Notes under the pieces: model-generated | Told to the model about the DNA's origin: nothing | The model's database searches: none | What the model saw: only the letters and a program-made list of their open reading frames with translations | Position numbers and translations under genes: made by a program | In this document: positions 1-8,944 of the stretch, piece by piece | How the letters are laid out: the number at the start of each line of letters is the position of its first letter | Numbering within the stretch: position 1 is the stretch's first letter | Assembly (NCBI RefSeq): GCF_019931275.1 | Contig: NZ_JAIOTY010000003.1 | Span: forward strand, 225,615 to 289,614 | Source: Nitratidesulfovibrio sp. SRB-5 | Lineage (GTDB): Bacteria; Desulfobacterota; Desulfovibrionia; Desulfovibrionales; Desulfovibrionaceae | DNA: 64,000 nt | Reading direction: 5' to 3'

Positions 1-115
1 GGGTGACGGAATACCGCCGCCCGCGCCGGGAAATGCTCGTCCTGCCCTTCGGCCCGCCCGCCCCGCGTCCTTGGGGGCGGGCGGCCAGCCGGGGTGTGCA
101 CGGAGAGGACTGCGA

Positions 116-406
116 CTACTTGAAGCGGGCCCTTGCAGAGGCGAAGGCCGCCTCCACGGCGTCCCAGGCCAGTTCCAGGCCTGCCTTCATGTCCTTCCAG
201 GCATGCTCGCCCGCATGCTGCAATTCGTCCAGCTTGCGCTTGGCCTCTTCGCGCTTGCGGCGCAGGTCGGTGATCTGCTCGTGGTATTCCACGCGGGCTT
301 CCGCCTTGGCCAGCGCTGCCTGCACTTCCAGCTTCTCGAGCTGGGCCTTCCACAGTTCGAGCTTGTCGCGAAGGGTGCGGATGTACTCTTCCCTGGTGTT
401 GGGCAT
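116..406 (-). CDS. Small coiled-coil protein, function unknown
   Basis: A 96-residue soluble protein with no signal peptide or membrane segment. After the first 10 residues it is almost entirely charged helix rich in Glu, Lys, Arg, Ala and Leu, as expected for a coiled coil. I start it at the ATG at 404-406 because a GGGAG-type ribosome site lies just upstream; the open frame runs further 5', but that extension is Pro/Gly/Cys-rich and looks non-coding. Proteins of this size and make-up are common in Desulfovibrio and are usually left unnamed. It stands alone, separated from the kor operon by a bidirectional terminator. No function can be assigned. Confidence 0.7.
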   Translation of the reverse strand: MPNTREEYIRTLRDKLELWKAQLEKLEVQAALAKAEARVEYHEQITDLRRKREEAKRKLDELQHAGEHAWKDMKAGLELAWDAVEAAFASARARFK

Positions 407-604
407 GGTCTGCACTCCCGTGGCTGGAGGTTCAAGGGGGCCGGAACATCCGGCATTCGCGCGGCCCCGTGCCGCGCCTTCACCCGTACAGGTAGGCATT
501 GGCGCGGGGCACGGCAAGGGCAGGGCGGAGAAATGACGGGATGCTTCGGCGTGATCCCCATGAAATCATTGGGTAGAGGCTGGTTCCACCCGCCCGGAAA
601 CAAA

Positions 605-644
605 ACCGCCCGCCGCGTATGCTCGCGGCGGGCGGTCATTTTTC
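605..644. terminator. Bidirectional intrinsic terminator after korDABC
   Basis: A perfect 13-bp GC-rich stem (605-617 with 624-636) has a six-base loop. The plus side is followed by CATTTTT. The minus side is followed by a T-rich run (TTTTGTTT), which suits it to end the minus-strand kor transcript whose last stop is at 791. The rest of the 407-790 gap holds a weaker CGGCAGG/CCTGCCG hairpin (759-778) and no gene I can support. Confidence 0.75.
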
Positions 645-790
645 GTCCTGTTACCCCGCAGGTCTTGCGACACATGGGGTTTTGCGCGTTTCCCGATCCG
701 CGTTGCCGTTGCGCTCCGGTTGCGGGCGGGGCTGGGCAGCGCGATGCGGTTTACCGCTACCGGCAGGTGTTTTCCTGCCGTTGCGGCAGG

Positions 791-1333
791 TTAGCCTGCG
801 TGATCGAAGCCCGCCTGCAACGCATCCGCGTTTTTCGGGATGAGATGGCTGTAGTGGGCGGAAATGACGCTGACAAGGCTCTTCTTCACCACGTCCAGGT
901 CCACCACGCCGGTGGCCCGCACGTAGGCGCCCAGCGCCACCATGTTGGCCATCTTGGTGTTGCCAAGCTTGTCGGCGATGTCGTTGGCGGGCACGCACAC
1001 GGTGCGCATGCGCGCTTCGGCCTGCGATGCGTCCACCAGCGAGGTGTTCAGCACCAGCACCCCGCCGTCTTCCAGCCGGGGCTGGAACTTGTCCAGCGAG
1101 GGCTGGTTCATGACGATGAGGCTCCTGGGCCGCTGGATGATGGGCGAACCGATGTCCTCGTCCGACACCACCACCGTGCAGTTGGCGGTGCCACCGCGCA
1201 TTTCCGGCCCGTACACGGGAATGTACGTCACGTTCAGCCCGGCGTTCATGCCCGCGTAGGCCAGCAGGTTGCCGATCAGCATCACGCCCTGGCCGCCGAA
1301 ACCGGCCATGATCACGTCCTGATAGAGCGCCAT
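791..1333 (-). CDS. korC: 2-oxoacid:ferredoxin oxidoreductase, gamma subunit
   Basis: The 180-residue gamma subunit of a four-subunit 2-oxoacid:ferredoxin oxidoreductase, the family that converts 2-oxoacids plus CoA to acyl-CoA with reduction of ferredoxin. The N-terminus MALYQDVIMAGFGGQGVMLIG carries the glycine-rich GFGGQG motif of the family, followed by PVYGPEMRGGTANC, typical of gamma subunits. The ATG at 1331-1333 overlaps the korB stop as TGATG, so translation is probably coupled; an in-frame GTG two codons upstream is the alternative start. It is the last gene of korDABC. Whether the substrate is 2-oxoglutarate or a branched-chain 2-oxoacid (VOR type) cannot be settled from sequence alone. 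Confidence 0.92.
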   Translation of the reverse strand: MALYQDVIMAGFGGQGVMLIGNLLAYAGMNAGLNVTYIPVYGPEMRGGTANCTVVVSDEDIGSPIIQRPRSLIVMNQPSLDKFQPRLEDGGVLVLNTSLVDASQAEARMRTVCVPANDIADKLGNTKMANMVALGAYVRATGVVDLDVVKKSLVSVISAHYSHLIPKNADALQAGFDHAG

Positions 1334-2127
1334 CAGCACACCCCCTCGCCTTCGGTCACGTCCTTGTACACCCCCAGCGGAAAGTAGGGGATCATCTCTT
1401 CGCGGATGCGGGTATTGGCCTTCACCGCGTCCATGCGCCAGTTGGTGGGGCAGCCGGACAGCAGCTCCACGAAGCCGAAGCCCAGGCCCTGCTGCTGCAC
1501 GTCGAAGGCCTTGCGCACGGCCTTCTTGGCGGCGCGGATGTTCTTGACGCTGTCCAGCGAGGCGCGGGCGGAATAGGCCACCCCGCCAAGGCCCGCGATG
1601 ATCTCTGCCATGCGGATGGGCATGCCCTCGCGGTCGCGGCAGCGGCCACCGGGGCAGGTGGTGGTCTTCTGCCCGATGAGGGTGGTGGGGGCCATCTGGC
1701 CGCCGGTCATGCCGTACACGGTGTTGTTCACGAACACGATGGTGATGCGCTCGCCACGGTTGGCGGCGTGCATCACCTCGGCCAGCCCGATGGACGCCAG
1801 GTCGCCGTCACCCTGATAGGTGAACACGATCTTGTCCATGCGCCCGCGCTTTACGCCGGTGGCCACGGCAGGGGCGCGCCCGTGCGGTGCCTCTACCGAA
1901 TCCACGGCCAGATAGTTGTAGATGAACACCGAACAGCCGATGGAGGCCACGCAGATGGTGTCGTCCACCACGCCCATTTCCTCCAGCACTTCGGCCACCA
2001 GGCGGTGGGCGATGCCGTGGTGGCAGCCGGGGCAGTAGTGGGTGGCGCGGTCCACCAGCACGTCGGGAACCTCGAAGGCCATCTGCTCGTCGTCGGCGAG
2101 CGCCAGTCTTTCGTCAGCCTGCATCAC
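1333..2127 (-). CDS. korB: 2-oxoacid:ferredoxin oxidoreductase, beta subunit (TPP-binding)
   Basis: 264 residues, the thiamine-diphosphate subunit of the 2-oxoacid:ferredoxin oxidoreductase. It shows CPGC at 32-35, the TPP/Mg motif GDGD at 106-109 followed by NNTVYGMTGGQ at 134-144, all typical of the KorB/VorA type. The start overlaps the korA stop by four bases (ATGA), and the end overlaps korC by one base, so the subunits are translationally coupled. Extra residues before CPGC are normal for this short beta class. The complex is cytoplasmic and probably supplies acyl-CoA precursors or reduced ferredoxin. Substrate specificity is inferred only at the level of 2-oxoacid. Confidence 0.94.
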   Translation of the reverse strand: MMQADERLALADDEQMAFEVPDVLVDRATHYCPGCHHGIAHRLVAEVLEEMGVVDDTICVASIGCSVFIYNYLAVDSVEAPHGRAPAVATGVKRGRMDKIVFTYQGDGDLASIGLAEVMHAANRGERITIVFVNNTVYGMTGGQMAPTTLIGQKTTTCPGGRCRDREGMPIRMAEIIAGLGGVAYSARASLDSVKNIRAAKKAVRKAFDVQQQGLGFGFVELLSGCPTNWRMDAVKANTRIREEMIPYFPLGVYKDVTEGEGVC

Positions 2128-3209
2128 TTGCCCCCCATGGCGTCCAGAATGGGCGCGAGGAAATCGTCAGAGCCGGGCATTTCGCCCGGCATGTGCCCGT
2201 AGAAGGCCGAATCCACGATGCCGCGAATGGAAAGCCGCACGTCTTCCACCATCTGGCCGCAGTTGTGCTCGATGGTCAGGAAGCGCTTTCCCTGTTCCGC
2301 CAGGCCGCGCAGCAGCGGGCCGGGGAAGGGGAACAGGGTCTGCGGCCGCACCAGGCCCACCTTGTGGCCCTGGGCGCGCAACTTGCGGATGGCGGACTTT
2401 GCGATGCGCCCGATGGAGCCGTAGGCCACCACGATGAGTTCCGCGTCGTCGGTCAGGAAGCTTTCGGCCTTGGCCTCGGCCTGCATGGCGGCGTACTTGG
2501 CCTGAAGGTGGCGGTTCTGCCCGGCCAGCGCGCCGTCTTCGAGGAACAGCGACTTCAGCAGGCGCGGCTTGCGGCCCTTGGCGCCTTCCAGCCGCCAGTC
2601 GGCAGCTTCGGTGGCGGGCACGGCGGCGGGCTTCCACGGGGTGACCGGTTCCTTCATCTGGCCTACGATGGCGTCGCCCAGCACCATGACCGGGTTGCGG
2701 TACTTGAAGGCCAGATCGAAGGCCTGCACCATCATGTCGTAGCATTCCTGGCAGGTGGCCGGGGCCAGCACAAACAGCTTGTAGTCGCCGTGGCCGCCGC
2801 CCTTCACCGACTGGAAGTAGTCGCCCTGCGAGGGGCCGATGTCGCCAAGGCCCGGCCCGCCACGGTTCATGTTCACGATGACGCCGGGCAGTTCGCTGCC
2901 CGCCATGTACGAAATGGCTTCCTGCATCAGCGAGATGCCGGGGCTGGACGACGAGGTCAGCGCGCGGATGCCCGCGGCGGCGGCGCCCAGCAGCATGTTG
3001 GCCGAGGCCACCTCGCTTTCCGCCTGCACGAATTCGCCGCCCGCGTCGGGCAGGGCGTAGGACATCATTTCCGGAATGTCGTTCTGCGGGGTGATGGGGT
3101 AGCCGAAGTAGCAGCGGCACCCCGCGGCCAGCGCGCCGTGGGCGATGGCCTCGTTACCCTTGATGAAGATGCGTTCCGGCGTGCCCGTGTCGGTTGTGTT
3201 GTTCGGCAT
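2124..3209 (-). CDS. korA: 2-oxoacid:ferredoxin oxidoreductase, alpha subunit
   Basis: 361 residues, the alpha subunit. It begins with a short Thr/Pro tail and then the pyrimidine-binding domain (KGNEAIAHGALAAGC, YFGYPITPQNDIPE, QAESEVASANMLLGAAAAG), followed by the domain II region (RNPVMVLGDAIVGQM) and a C-terminal domain with VRPQTLFPFPGPLL. The length fits the VorB/KorA class that has a separate ferredoxin subunit. An AAGGAG ribosome site lies eight bases before the ATG, and the gap to korD is four bases. It forms the catalytic alpha-beta core with KorB. Symbols vorB and oorA are used for the same family, so korA is a family label rather than a proven specificity. Confidence 0.94.
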   Translation of the reverse strand: MPNNTTDTGTPERIFIKGNEAIAHGALAAGCRCYFGYPITPQNDIPEMMSYALPDAGGEFVQAESEVASANMLLGAAAAGIRALTSSSSPGISLMQEAISYMAGSELPGVIVNMNRGGPGLGDIGPSQGDYFQSVKGGGHGDYKLFVLAPATCQECYDMMVQAFDLAFKYRNPVMVLGDAIVGQMKEPVTPWKPAAVPATEAADWRLEGAKGRKPRLLKSLFLEDGALAGQNRHLQAKYAAMQAEAKAESFLTDDAELIVVAYGSIGRIAKSAIRKLRAQGHKVGLVRPQTLFPFPGPLLRGLAEQGKRFLTIEHNCGQMVEDVRLSIRGIVDSAFYGHMPGEMPGSDDFLAPILDAMGGK

Positions 3210-3213
3210 GGGG

Positions 3214-3453
3214 CTACTCCTTCCCGGCCTTCTTGGCCTTGCGCGACTTGATGACGCGGATGGCGACGTCCGGACAGATCAGCGCGCACGAGGCGCAACC
3301 GGTACAGTCCTTCATGGCATCCGCCGGAACCTCGGCGACCTTGTAGCCCTGCCTGTTGAAGCGCGAGGACTGCACGATGATGCCCTTGGGGCACACCGTG
3401 GTGCACAGCAGGCACCCCTTGCAGCGCTCGTCCAGAAATACGACCCGTGACAT
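3214..3453 (-). CDS. korD: Ferredoxin-like delta subunit, two [4Fe-4S] clusters
   Basis: 79 residues with two complete CxxCxxCxxxC motifs: Cys 11, 14, 17 and 21, and Cys 50, 53, 56 and 60, so it should hold two [4Fe-4S] clusters. The Lys-rich tail (KSRKAKKAGKE) is common in these delta subunits. It is the first gene of the korDABC operon and passes electrons from the alpha-beta core to external ferredoxin. The promoter at 3715-3743 lies about 260 bases upstream, leaving a long leader that contains a 12-base tandem array. Confidence 0.94.
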   Translation of the reverse strand: MSRVVFLDERCKGCLLCTTVCPKGIIVQSSRFNRQGYKVAEVPADAMKDCTGCASCALICPDVAIRVIKSRKAKKAGKE

Positions 3454-3600
3454 GAAACCGTCCTTTGGGATGGAGGTTCGAAAGGCTGGTGGATGTGCTG
3501 CGCGCCCGGCGGTGGCCGGGTGCGCGCCGCTGCGCTATCTGCCGCCGGAGCGGCATGCCGGTGGCGGCGGTGTCTGCCCGATGGGGTGTACCATGCGGCA

Positions 3601-3672
3601 GCCTTCGTGCTCGCCGTCGTGCGCGCCGTCGTGCGCGCCGTGGTGCACGCCGTGGTGCGCGTGGTCGTGCCC
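3601..3672. repeat. Six tandem 12-base units in the kor leader
   Basis: Six consecutive 12-base units, of which the second and third are identical (GCCGTCGTGCGC) and the others differ by one to five bases. They lie between the predicted kor promoter and korD, so they would be transcribed as leader RNA. The surrounding 3454-3815 gap otherwise holds only the promoter and no gene I can support. Confidence 0.85.
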
Positions 3673-3714
3673 GCTGTTTCCGGCAGGCGTGGCCGCACCG
3701 CGCGGCGGCTTCTA

Positions 3715-3743
3715 CCTATAGGACAAGTTCCGCCGCTTTTCAA
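3715..3743 (-). promoter_or_regulatory. Predicted sigma-70 promoter for korDABC
   Basis: Read on the minus strand, TTGAAA is followed by exactly 17 bases and then TATAGG, a good match to a sigma-70 promoter. It faces korD and predicts a leader of roughly 250 bases. It lies in the gap after the convergent-free end of queA, so korDABC is probably transcribed independently of queA. Confidence 0.6.
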
Positions 3744-3815
3744 AGCATGGTGCGGTGCCTGTCGAACTGGGCAGACGTACCGCACTTTCGGGGTGTTGTT
3801 GCGCGCAACTGCCCG

Positions 3816-5069
3816 TCACAACAGCAGCATGGCATCGCCGTACGAGAAGAAGCGGTACCCGCGCGCCACCGCCTCTGCATAGGCGGACAGCACCCGCCTG
3901 CGCCCGGCAAAGGCGGAAACCAGCATCAGCAGCGACGATTCCGGCAGATGGAAATTGGTGATGATGTGGTCCGCCACCGTGAACCGGTAGCCCGGCTTGA
4001 TGAAGATGTCCGTCCAGCCGGTGAAGGCGCGCACTTCGCCGCAGGCGCGCACCGTGCCTTCCAGGGTGCGGGTGGACGTGGTGCCCACGGTGACCACCGG
4101 CCTGCCTTCCGCCTTGGCCGCGCGGATGGCGGCGGCGGTGGCCTCGCCCACCTCGATGTATTCGCGGTGCATGGCATGCTGGCGGATGTCCGCGCAGCGC
4201 ACCGGGCTGAAGGTGCCGTAGCCCACGTACAGGGTCACTTCGGCCCACTTCCGGTCCGTGGCGGCCAGGCGGGCGCGCAGGTCGTCGGTAAAGTGCAGCC
4301 CGGCGGTGGGGGCGGCCACGGAGCCGAGGCGGCTGTCGTCGGCGTACACGGTCTGGTAGCGGTCGCGGTCTTCCTGCGCGTCTGTCGACGATACGCCCGT
4401 TTCACGACGGATGTACGGGGGCAGGGGCAGGTGCCCCTGTTGCAGGAACAGCTGGCGCAGGTCGCCCATCCAGTGCAGGCGCACCGCGCTGCGCCCGAAG
4501 TCGCCGGGCTGGATCACCTCCACCCGCAGGTGCGGGCCGAAGTCCATGACGTCGCCGGGGCGTATCTTTTTGGAAGCGCGCAGCAGCCCTTCGGCGGGCA
4601 CGCTGCGCCAGCCTGCGCCTTCATCGCGCAGGCCGTCGCCCGTGCTGGCGTGTCCGCTGCCGGCCCCGGCGTCGCCCCCGGCCAGGTCCTCCAGCAGGGG
4701 CAGGGGCGTCAGCAGCAGGAACTCCACCTTGCCGCCCGTGGGGCGCAGGCCCAGCAGCCGGGCGGGCAGCACCTTGGAATTGTTGGCCACCAGCAGGCAG
4801 CCTTCCGGCAGGTGGTCGCACAGGTCCGCGAAGCGGGCGTGGGTCAGCGCAGCCGCGCCCCCTTTTTCCATGGCCCGGCGGTCCAGCACCAGCAGGCGCG
4901 AACCGCCCCGTTCCGGGGCGGGGTGCTGGGCTATCTGGTCTTCCGGCAGGTGGAAGCGGTACGATTCCAGCCGGTCGTCTTCGGGTATGCCGTTCGCGTC
5001 GGCGCCGGTGCCCGTGGTGTCGTGCATCTGTTCGTGTCCGGTGTTGCCCATCGTCTCATCCATACGCAT
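3816..5069 (-). CDS. queA: S-adenosylmethionine:tRNA ribosyltransferase-isomerase
   Basis: QueA transfers and isomerises the ribosyl part of SAM onto preQ1 in tRNA to make epoxyqueuosine in the queuosine pathway. With the start at 5067-5069 it is 417 residues, longer than the usual 340-360 because of a 25-residue N-terminal tail before LESYRFHLPEDQIAQHP and an inserted Gly/Ala/Asp-rich loop before WRSVPAEGLLRASKKI. Family landmarks include LVANNSKVLPARLLG, GDVMDFGPHLRVEV, AAPTAGLHFT and the end motif FHLPESSLLMLVSAFAG. An AGGA ribosome site fits either this ATG or the one two codons later. It is monocistronic here. Confidence 0.95.
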   Translation of the reverse strand: MRMDETMGNTGHEQMHDTTGTGADANGIPEDDRLESYRFHLPEDQIAQHPAPERGGSRLLVLDRRAMEKGGAAALTHARFADLCDHLPEGCLLVANNSKVLPARLLGLRPTGGKVEFLLLTPLPLLEDLAGGDAGAGSGHASTGDGLRDEGAGWRSVPAEGLLRASKKIRPGDVMDFGPHLRVEVIQPGDFGRSAVRLHWMGDLRQLFLQQGHLPLPPYIRRETGVSSTDAQEDRDRYQTVYADDSRLGSVAAPTAGLHFTDDLRARLAATDRKWAEVTLYVGYGTFSPVRCADIRQHAMHREYIEVGEATAAAIRAAKAEGRPVVTVGTTSTRTLEGTVRACGEVRAFTGWTDIFIKPGYRFTVADHIITNFHLPESSLLMLVSAFAGRRRVLSAYAEAVARGYRFFSYGDAMLLL

Positions 5070-5278
5070 ATATTCCTCGCGGGGCCTGCCCCGCGTGGTG
5101 CATGCCGTTTGCAGTCCGGCACGACATCCGCTAGTGTCGGCGCAGTCTTCGCGGTGGGCGCAGCCCCCCGCATGGCCCGTCCACGGGCCGCACCGAAATA
5201 CCGCCGGGCACTGCCGACCGGTAGCGGATGCCGCCGAAAGAACATGGCCGTCCGCATCATCAAGCACAGGAGAACCCC

Positions 5279-5839
5279 ATGCGCAAGCTCGTCATAGCCG
5301 CCGCCCTTACCGCCACCCTGTTCACCGTGCAGGGCTGCTCTTCCACGTCCATCAGCAACCCGTTCGAACCCTCCCCGCCCGCCAACGTGAACGAGGTGTA
5401 CTATGGCGAGTTTCGCGACGTGCCCATTCCCAGCGACATGACCGAGCAGACCAAGTACACGGCGGTGTCGCAGAATTCCGACGGCTCCAAGACCGGCACC
5501 CAGGTGTTCGAGGGGCGCATCGACCGGCAGTCGCTGGTCAACGCCATGATCCACAACATGACCCGCCAGGGCTGGGCGCTGCGCTCGGTGTTCCGTGGCC
5601 AGCGCAGTGTGCTGCTGTTCGAAAAGGCCGACCGCAACGCCATCCTGGGCATTACCGATGGCCAGGCCTACTCCACGCTGGAAGTGTGGGTGGCCCAGCG
5701 CCTGCCTGAAGGTGCGGGCGTTTCCGCTGGCGCGAACACCGCGTCGGAAGGATCGTACCCCACCGGCAACTTCTCGGTGGCGCCCAATGCGCCGGCTCCT
5801 TCCGGCGGCGGCGTGAAGGAACAGGGCCTTTCGCAGTAG
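5279..5839 (+). CDS. Exported lipoprotein, unknown function
   Basis: 186 residues beginning MRKLVIAAALTATLFTVQGC, a clean type II signal peptide with lipobox VQGC, so the mature protein should be lipidated on Cys20. The body contains a small alpha/beta region (EVYYGEFRDVPIPSDM, INAMIHNMTRQGW-like stretch VNAMIHNMTRQGWALRSVF) resembling DUF4810/DUF799-like small lipoprotein domains only in outline. The C-terminus is Gly/Ser/Pro-rich. The ATG is preceded by AGGAG with good spacing. It sits alone between queA (divergent) and coaBC. An envelope role is inferred; no specific function is claimed. Confidence 0.85.
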   Translation: MRKLVIAAALTATLFTVQGCSSTSISNPFEPSPPANVNEVYYGEFRDVPIPSDMTEQTKYTAVSQNSDGSKTGTQVFEGRIDRQSLVNAMIHNMTRQGWALRSVFRGQRSVLLFEKADRNAILGITDGQAYSTLEVWVAQRLPEGAGVSAGANTASEGSYPTGNFSVAPNAPAPSGGGVKEQGLSQ

Positions 5840-6081
5840 TCCGTCCGACGGCGGCTGTCCAGTGCACCGACGTGCCGCTGCCTGACGCTGCCAGACGTTG
5901 CAGCGGCATGACCGCAACAGGTGCCGCCGTGGCAGCACGGCGCTCGTCGTCGCGGGCGTTTCGGCGTCGGTTTGCCGACGCATGGCGCAGGCCCGCGCCG
6001 CCTGTCGCGCGGCCCTGCCTGCATCCCGCCTGCCAGTAACCGGATACGCCCAGCCGCACGCTGCTGCGTGCCAGAGGGACC

Positions 6082-7329
6082 ATGGACGCGCATCTCGCCT
6101 TTACCCGCTTCACAGGCCGCAGGCTCCACCTTGGGGTCTGCGGTTCCATCGCGGCCTACAAGGCTCCCGACTTTGTGCGCATGTGGCGCGATGCGGGCAT
6201 GGACGTGGGCGTCACCCTTACCGATGCCGCCCGGCGGTTCATTGCCCCGCTGACCTTTGCGGCGCTGGGGGCATCGCCGGTGTTCACCACCATGTTCGCA
6301 GGCGGGCAGCCCGGCGGTGATTCCGCCGCGTCACCTGACGACGACGTGTTCGGGCACCTCATGCCCGGGCAGTCGGCGCATGCCTTCGTTATTGCTCCGG
6401 CCAGCGCCTCCACCATGGCCCGGCTTGCGCACGGCCTTGCCGACGACATGCTCTCGGCGCAGGCGTTGGCCTTTCCCGGACTGCTGGTCATTGCCCCGGC
6501 CATGAACCCGAAAATGTGGGCCAACCCCGCCACGCAGGATAATGTGGACACGCTGCGTCGCCGTGGCCACGTGGTGGTGGAGCCCGGCTGCGGGCGCACC
6601 GCGTGCATGGAGGAAGGGCAGGGCAGGCTGGCCGACCCGCGCGATGTCTATCTGCACGGCCTGCGCGCCGCATCCGCGCAGGACATGCAGGGCAGGCGCG
6701 TGCTGGTCACCCTTGGCCCCACGCGCGAACAATGGGACGGCGTGCGCTACTGGACCAACCCCTCCAGCGGCACCATGGGCGCGGCGGTGGCCGTGGCCCT
6801 GTGGCTGCGTGGGGCAGAGGTGCACGCCGTGTGCGGCCCCGGCACGCCGTGGCTGCCCATGGGCATCGCCCGGCACGACGTTACCGGCGCGCGCCAGATG
6901 TTCGACGCCGCCGACGCGGTGTGGGATGCCATGGACGCGGGCGTGTTCACCGCCGCCGTGGCCGACTTCAGCCCTGTTCCGCTGGGCGCGGAAAAATTCA
7001 AGAAGGCCGATGCGCGGGACGGCTTCAGCGTGGCCTTCACCCCCAACCCGGACATTCTGGCCACCCTGGGCACGCGCAAGCGCGACGGGCAGACCGTTGT
7101 GGGCTTTGCCGCCGAAACATCCGGCCTTGCGGAAAGCATGGCCCGCAAGCTGGCCGCCAAGAACGCGGACATGATCGTGGGCAATCTGGTGGGCGGCGCG
7201 GATGCCGGTTTCGGCTCCGCAACCAACCGCGTCACCGTGCTGGCCAAGGGCGGAGAACCGGAGGAATGGCCGGTGCTGCCCAAGCCCGACGTGGCATGGA
7301 GGATCGTGGATTGGCTCGCCCGCCGCTAG
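6082..7329 (+). CDS. coaBC: Bifunctional phosphopantothenoylcysteine decarboxylase / phosphopantothenate-cysteine ligase
   Basis: 415 residues, the fused CoaBC (Dfp) enzyme that makes 4'-phosphopantetheine from 4'-phosphopantothenate and cysteine in coenzyme A synthesis. The N-terminal flavoprotein domain has GSIAAYK at 21-27, VIAPASASTMARLAHGLADDML, and the substrate motif PAMNPKMW at 139-146. The C-terminal ligase domain begins with RVLVTLGPTREQWDGVRYWTNPSSGTMG and includes the conserved KFKKADARDG and TPNPDIL segments. Length and domain order are normal. A GAGGGA ribosome site precedes the ATG. Its last codons overlap the next gene, suggesting coupled translation. Confidence 0.95.
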   Translation: MDAHLAFTRFTGRRLHLGVCGSIAAYKAPDFVRMWRDAGMDVGVTLTDAARRFIAPLTFAALGASPVFTTMFAGGQPGGDSAASPDDDVFGHLMPGQSAHAFVIAPASASTMARLAHGLADDMLSAQALAFPGLLVIAPAMNPKMWANPATQDNVDTLRRRGHVVVEPGCGRTACMEEGQGRLADPRDVYLHGLRAASAQDMQGRRVLVTLGPTREQWDGVRYWTNPSSGTMGAAVAVALWLRGAEVHAVCGPGTPWLPMGIARHDVTGARQMFDAADAVWDAMDAGVFTAAVADFSPVPLGAEKFKKADARDGFSVAFTPNPDILATLGTRKRDGQTVVGFAAETSGLAESMARKLAAKNADMIVGNLVGGADAGFGSATNRVTVLAKGGEPEEWPVLPKPDVAWRIVDWLARR

Positions 7330-8387
7330 GCCTGCTGGAAACCCTGCGCCCGTGGCATGGCGCGGGCCTGTTGCACGTGCTGCTGCCCGAAGGGCAGGGC
7401 GCTGCGGCTGGTGATGCGCCCGCTGCGGACGCCACCGGTGGCGTTGCGCAAGCCGCCAATGGTGGTGACCCTGCCGCCGATGCCCCGGACATGCGCGCGT
7501 TTCCCGCTGCCTGCGATGCGCCCCGGTCCATGCAGGGCGACCCTTCCTTCGATCCGGACGCCTACGACATTCCTCCGGACCCCTCTGATTCCATGGATTC
7601 TCCGTACGCCCATGGCGACGTGTCCATGGGCATGGGGCGTGGTCCGTACTCTGATGGTGGTGCCGCCATGGGGCGTGGTGCCGGACCCGCGCAAGGCTAC
7701 CGCCAGCCTCCTCCTCGCCCCGCGCAACCCGCCAGCCCCGCGCAGACTTCCAGCCAGACCGGACAGACCAGACAGGCCGCGCAGCCCGCACCCGGCGCAG
7801 GCCTTGCGGAAGCCTTGCCGCCAGTGGCGAGCGGCCCTGTCGCCAGTCAGTTGCCGCCCGAACAGTGGCCGGGCCCGTGGCGCGCGCTGCTGGGCAAGAC
7901 CCCGCAACCCGCCCCCGTGCTGTGGACATACTGGGCGTTGGGACTGGATCTTTCCGGCTGCGCCGACGCCGCCAGGCGCGATACCTTGCGCCGCATCCTG
8001 GGTGCGTTGCAGCAGCCAAAGGGCAGCAATGCGTTCTGGCCCGTGGCCATGCCGGTCGCCATGCCGGTCGCCATGCCGGAAACGGGCGGCGAAACCGCGT
8101 CTTCCCCTGCCAATGATGCCGCTGCACAGGCCACGGAACCCGCGTGCGATCCCGGATTGTTCCTGGCCGGGGTGGAGCGCATTGCGCCCCGCCTGGTTGT
8201 GGTCATGGGGTCCAAGGCCCTGCGCGCCTTCGCGCCGGATCTGCGCGCCCGCCCGTATCAGCAGATACCGTGGCGGGGCAGGTTGCTCATCGTCCTGCCG
8301 GACATGGACAACCTGATCGCCGCACCAGCCACGGTGGAGGCGGTCATCGCGTACCTGCGCACGGCGCTCAAGCCCGCCACGCTGTAG
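7311..8387 (+). CDS. Unknown protein with low-complexity middle and possible UDG-like C-terminal fold
   Basis: About 358 residues. I place the start at a TTG at 7311 because GGAGG lies eight bases upstream; an ATG at 7296 is the alternative, and both overlap the end of coaBC. After a short conserved-looking start ([20 protein letters not shown]) comes about 160 residues of Ala/Pro/Gly/Met-rich sequence. The C-terminal part ([49 protein letters not shown]) has the look of a uracil-DNA-glycosylase-like alpha/beta domain, which is inference from pattern only. A 12-base repeat encoding MPVA three times interrupts this domain. The overlap with coaBC suggests co-expression. Confidence 0.7.
   Translation: MARPPLGLLETLRPWHGAGLLHVLLPEGQGAAAGDAPAADATGGVAQAANGGDPAADAPDMRAFPAACDAPRSMQGDPSFDPDAYDIPPDPSDSMDSPYAHGDVSMGMGRGPYSDGGAAMGRGAGPAQGYRQPPPRPAQPASPAQTSSQTGQTRQAAQPAPGAGLAEALPPVASGPVASQLPPEQWPGPWRALLGKTPQPAPVLWTYWALGLDLSGCADAARRDTLRRILGALQQPKGSNAFWPVAMPVAMPVAMPETGGETASSPANDAAAQATEPACDPGLFLAGVERIAPRLVVVMGSKALRAFAPDLRARPYQQIPWRGRLLIVLPDMDNLIAAPATVEAVIAYLRTALKPATL
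8043..8078 (+). repeat. Three tandem 12-base units inside a coding region
   Basis: Three units of GTSGCCATGCCG, two of them identical, encode [12 protein letters not shown] in the unknown protein downstream of coaBC. The 12-base length keeps the reading frame. Confidence 0.85.
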
Positions 8388-8633
8388 CCGCCCTTGGGGC
8401 CGTGGCGGCAGCGCATCTGCCTTCCGTTGCCATCCCCTGCGTAGCCGCAGCCCTTCTCTTTTCCATTCCGTATCCGCTGCGGCTTTGGCCCGGTTCTCTG
8501 CTGTTTGTGCGCCCCTGTGCCCGATCATGCGCGCCGACCTGCACCGGACCCTGCGCCCGGGCATGTGTTTTCCTTCCGCCAGCCGACCCTTGGCTGTCTG
8601 CTTGGCCGTCCGCTCGGCCTGTTGCGCATTCTT

Positions 8634-8717
8634 CCGCTCGTCCTTTCGCTCGTCCTGTCCTTCGTCCGGGCGCTCGTCCGTGTGTTCATCCGGGCATCCA
8701 TCTGGGCATCCATCCGG
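8634..8717. repeat. Seven tandem 12-base units in a gene-free gap
   Basis: Seven degenerate 12-base units with the pattern KCGCTCGTCCGG/GCATCCATCCGG lie in the 557-base gap between the coaBC-linked gene and the slipin gene. The open frames crossing this stretch translate as monotonous Arg/Ser/Thr or Pro/Ser sequence and I do not regard them as genes. The rest of the 8388-8944 gap shows no gene or clear site apart from the slipin ribosome site (GGAGG at 8935-8939). Confidence 0.8.
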
Positions 8718-8944
8718 GCGCGAGAGATCATTGCACGCGTCTTTCATGGCGTTGCGCAGGCCCGCGTGCTTCACGTGCCAATGCATCCCTGTCTGCGCTT
8801 GTGGCGCATTTTCTCCCGCCCGTTTGCGCAAATCCGTGGCGCTCGTCCTGTCCCGTTGTTATGATGACTGTACAGGTCCGTTTGCGCCCGCCCCGCCGGG
8901 TTTCCGGAACAACGCCCCGTGCTGCGGCCCTGCCGGAGGTTTCC

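Noticed and set aside
791..3453. korDABC as pyruvate:ferredoxin oxidoreductase
   Set aside because: Subunit sizes and a separate 79-residue ferredoxin suit the KorA/VorB class. Desulfovibrio pyruvate enzymes are usually single long chains. Substrate left as 2-oxoacid.
3601..3672. CRISPR-like array
   Set aside because: Units are 12 bases and contiguous with no spacers. No cas genes occur in the window.
3465..5297. Long plus-strand open frame of about 610 codons opposite queA
   Set aside because: It is the antisense shadow of queA in GC-rich DNA, with His/Gln/Arg/Gly-biased composition and no ribosome site or family motif.
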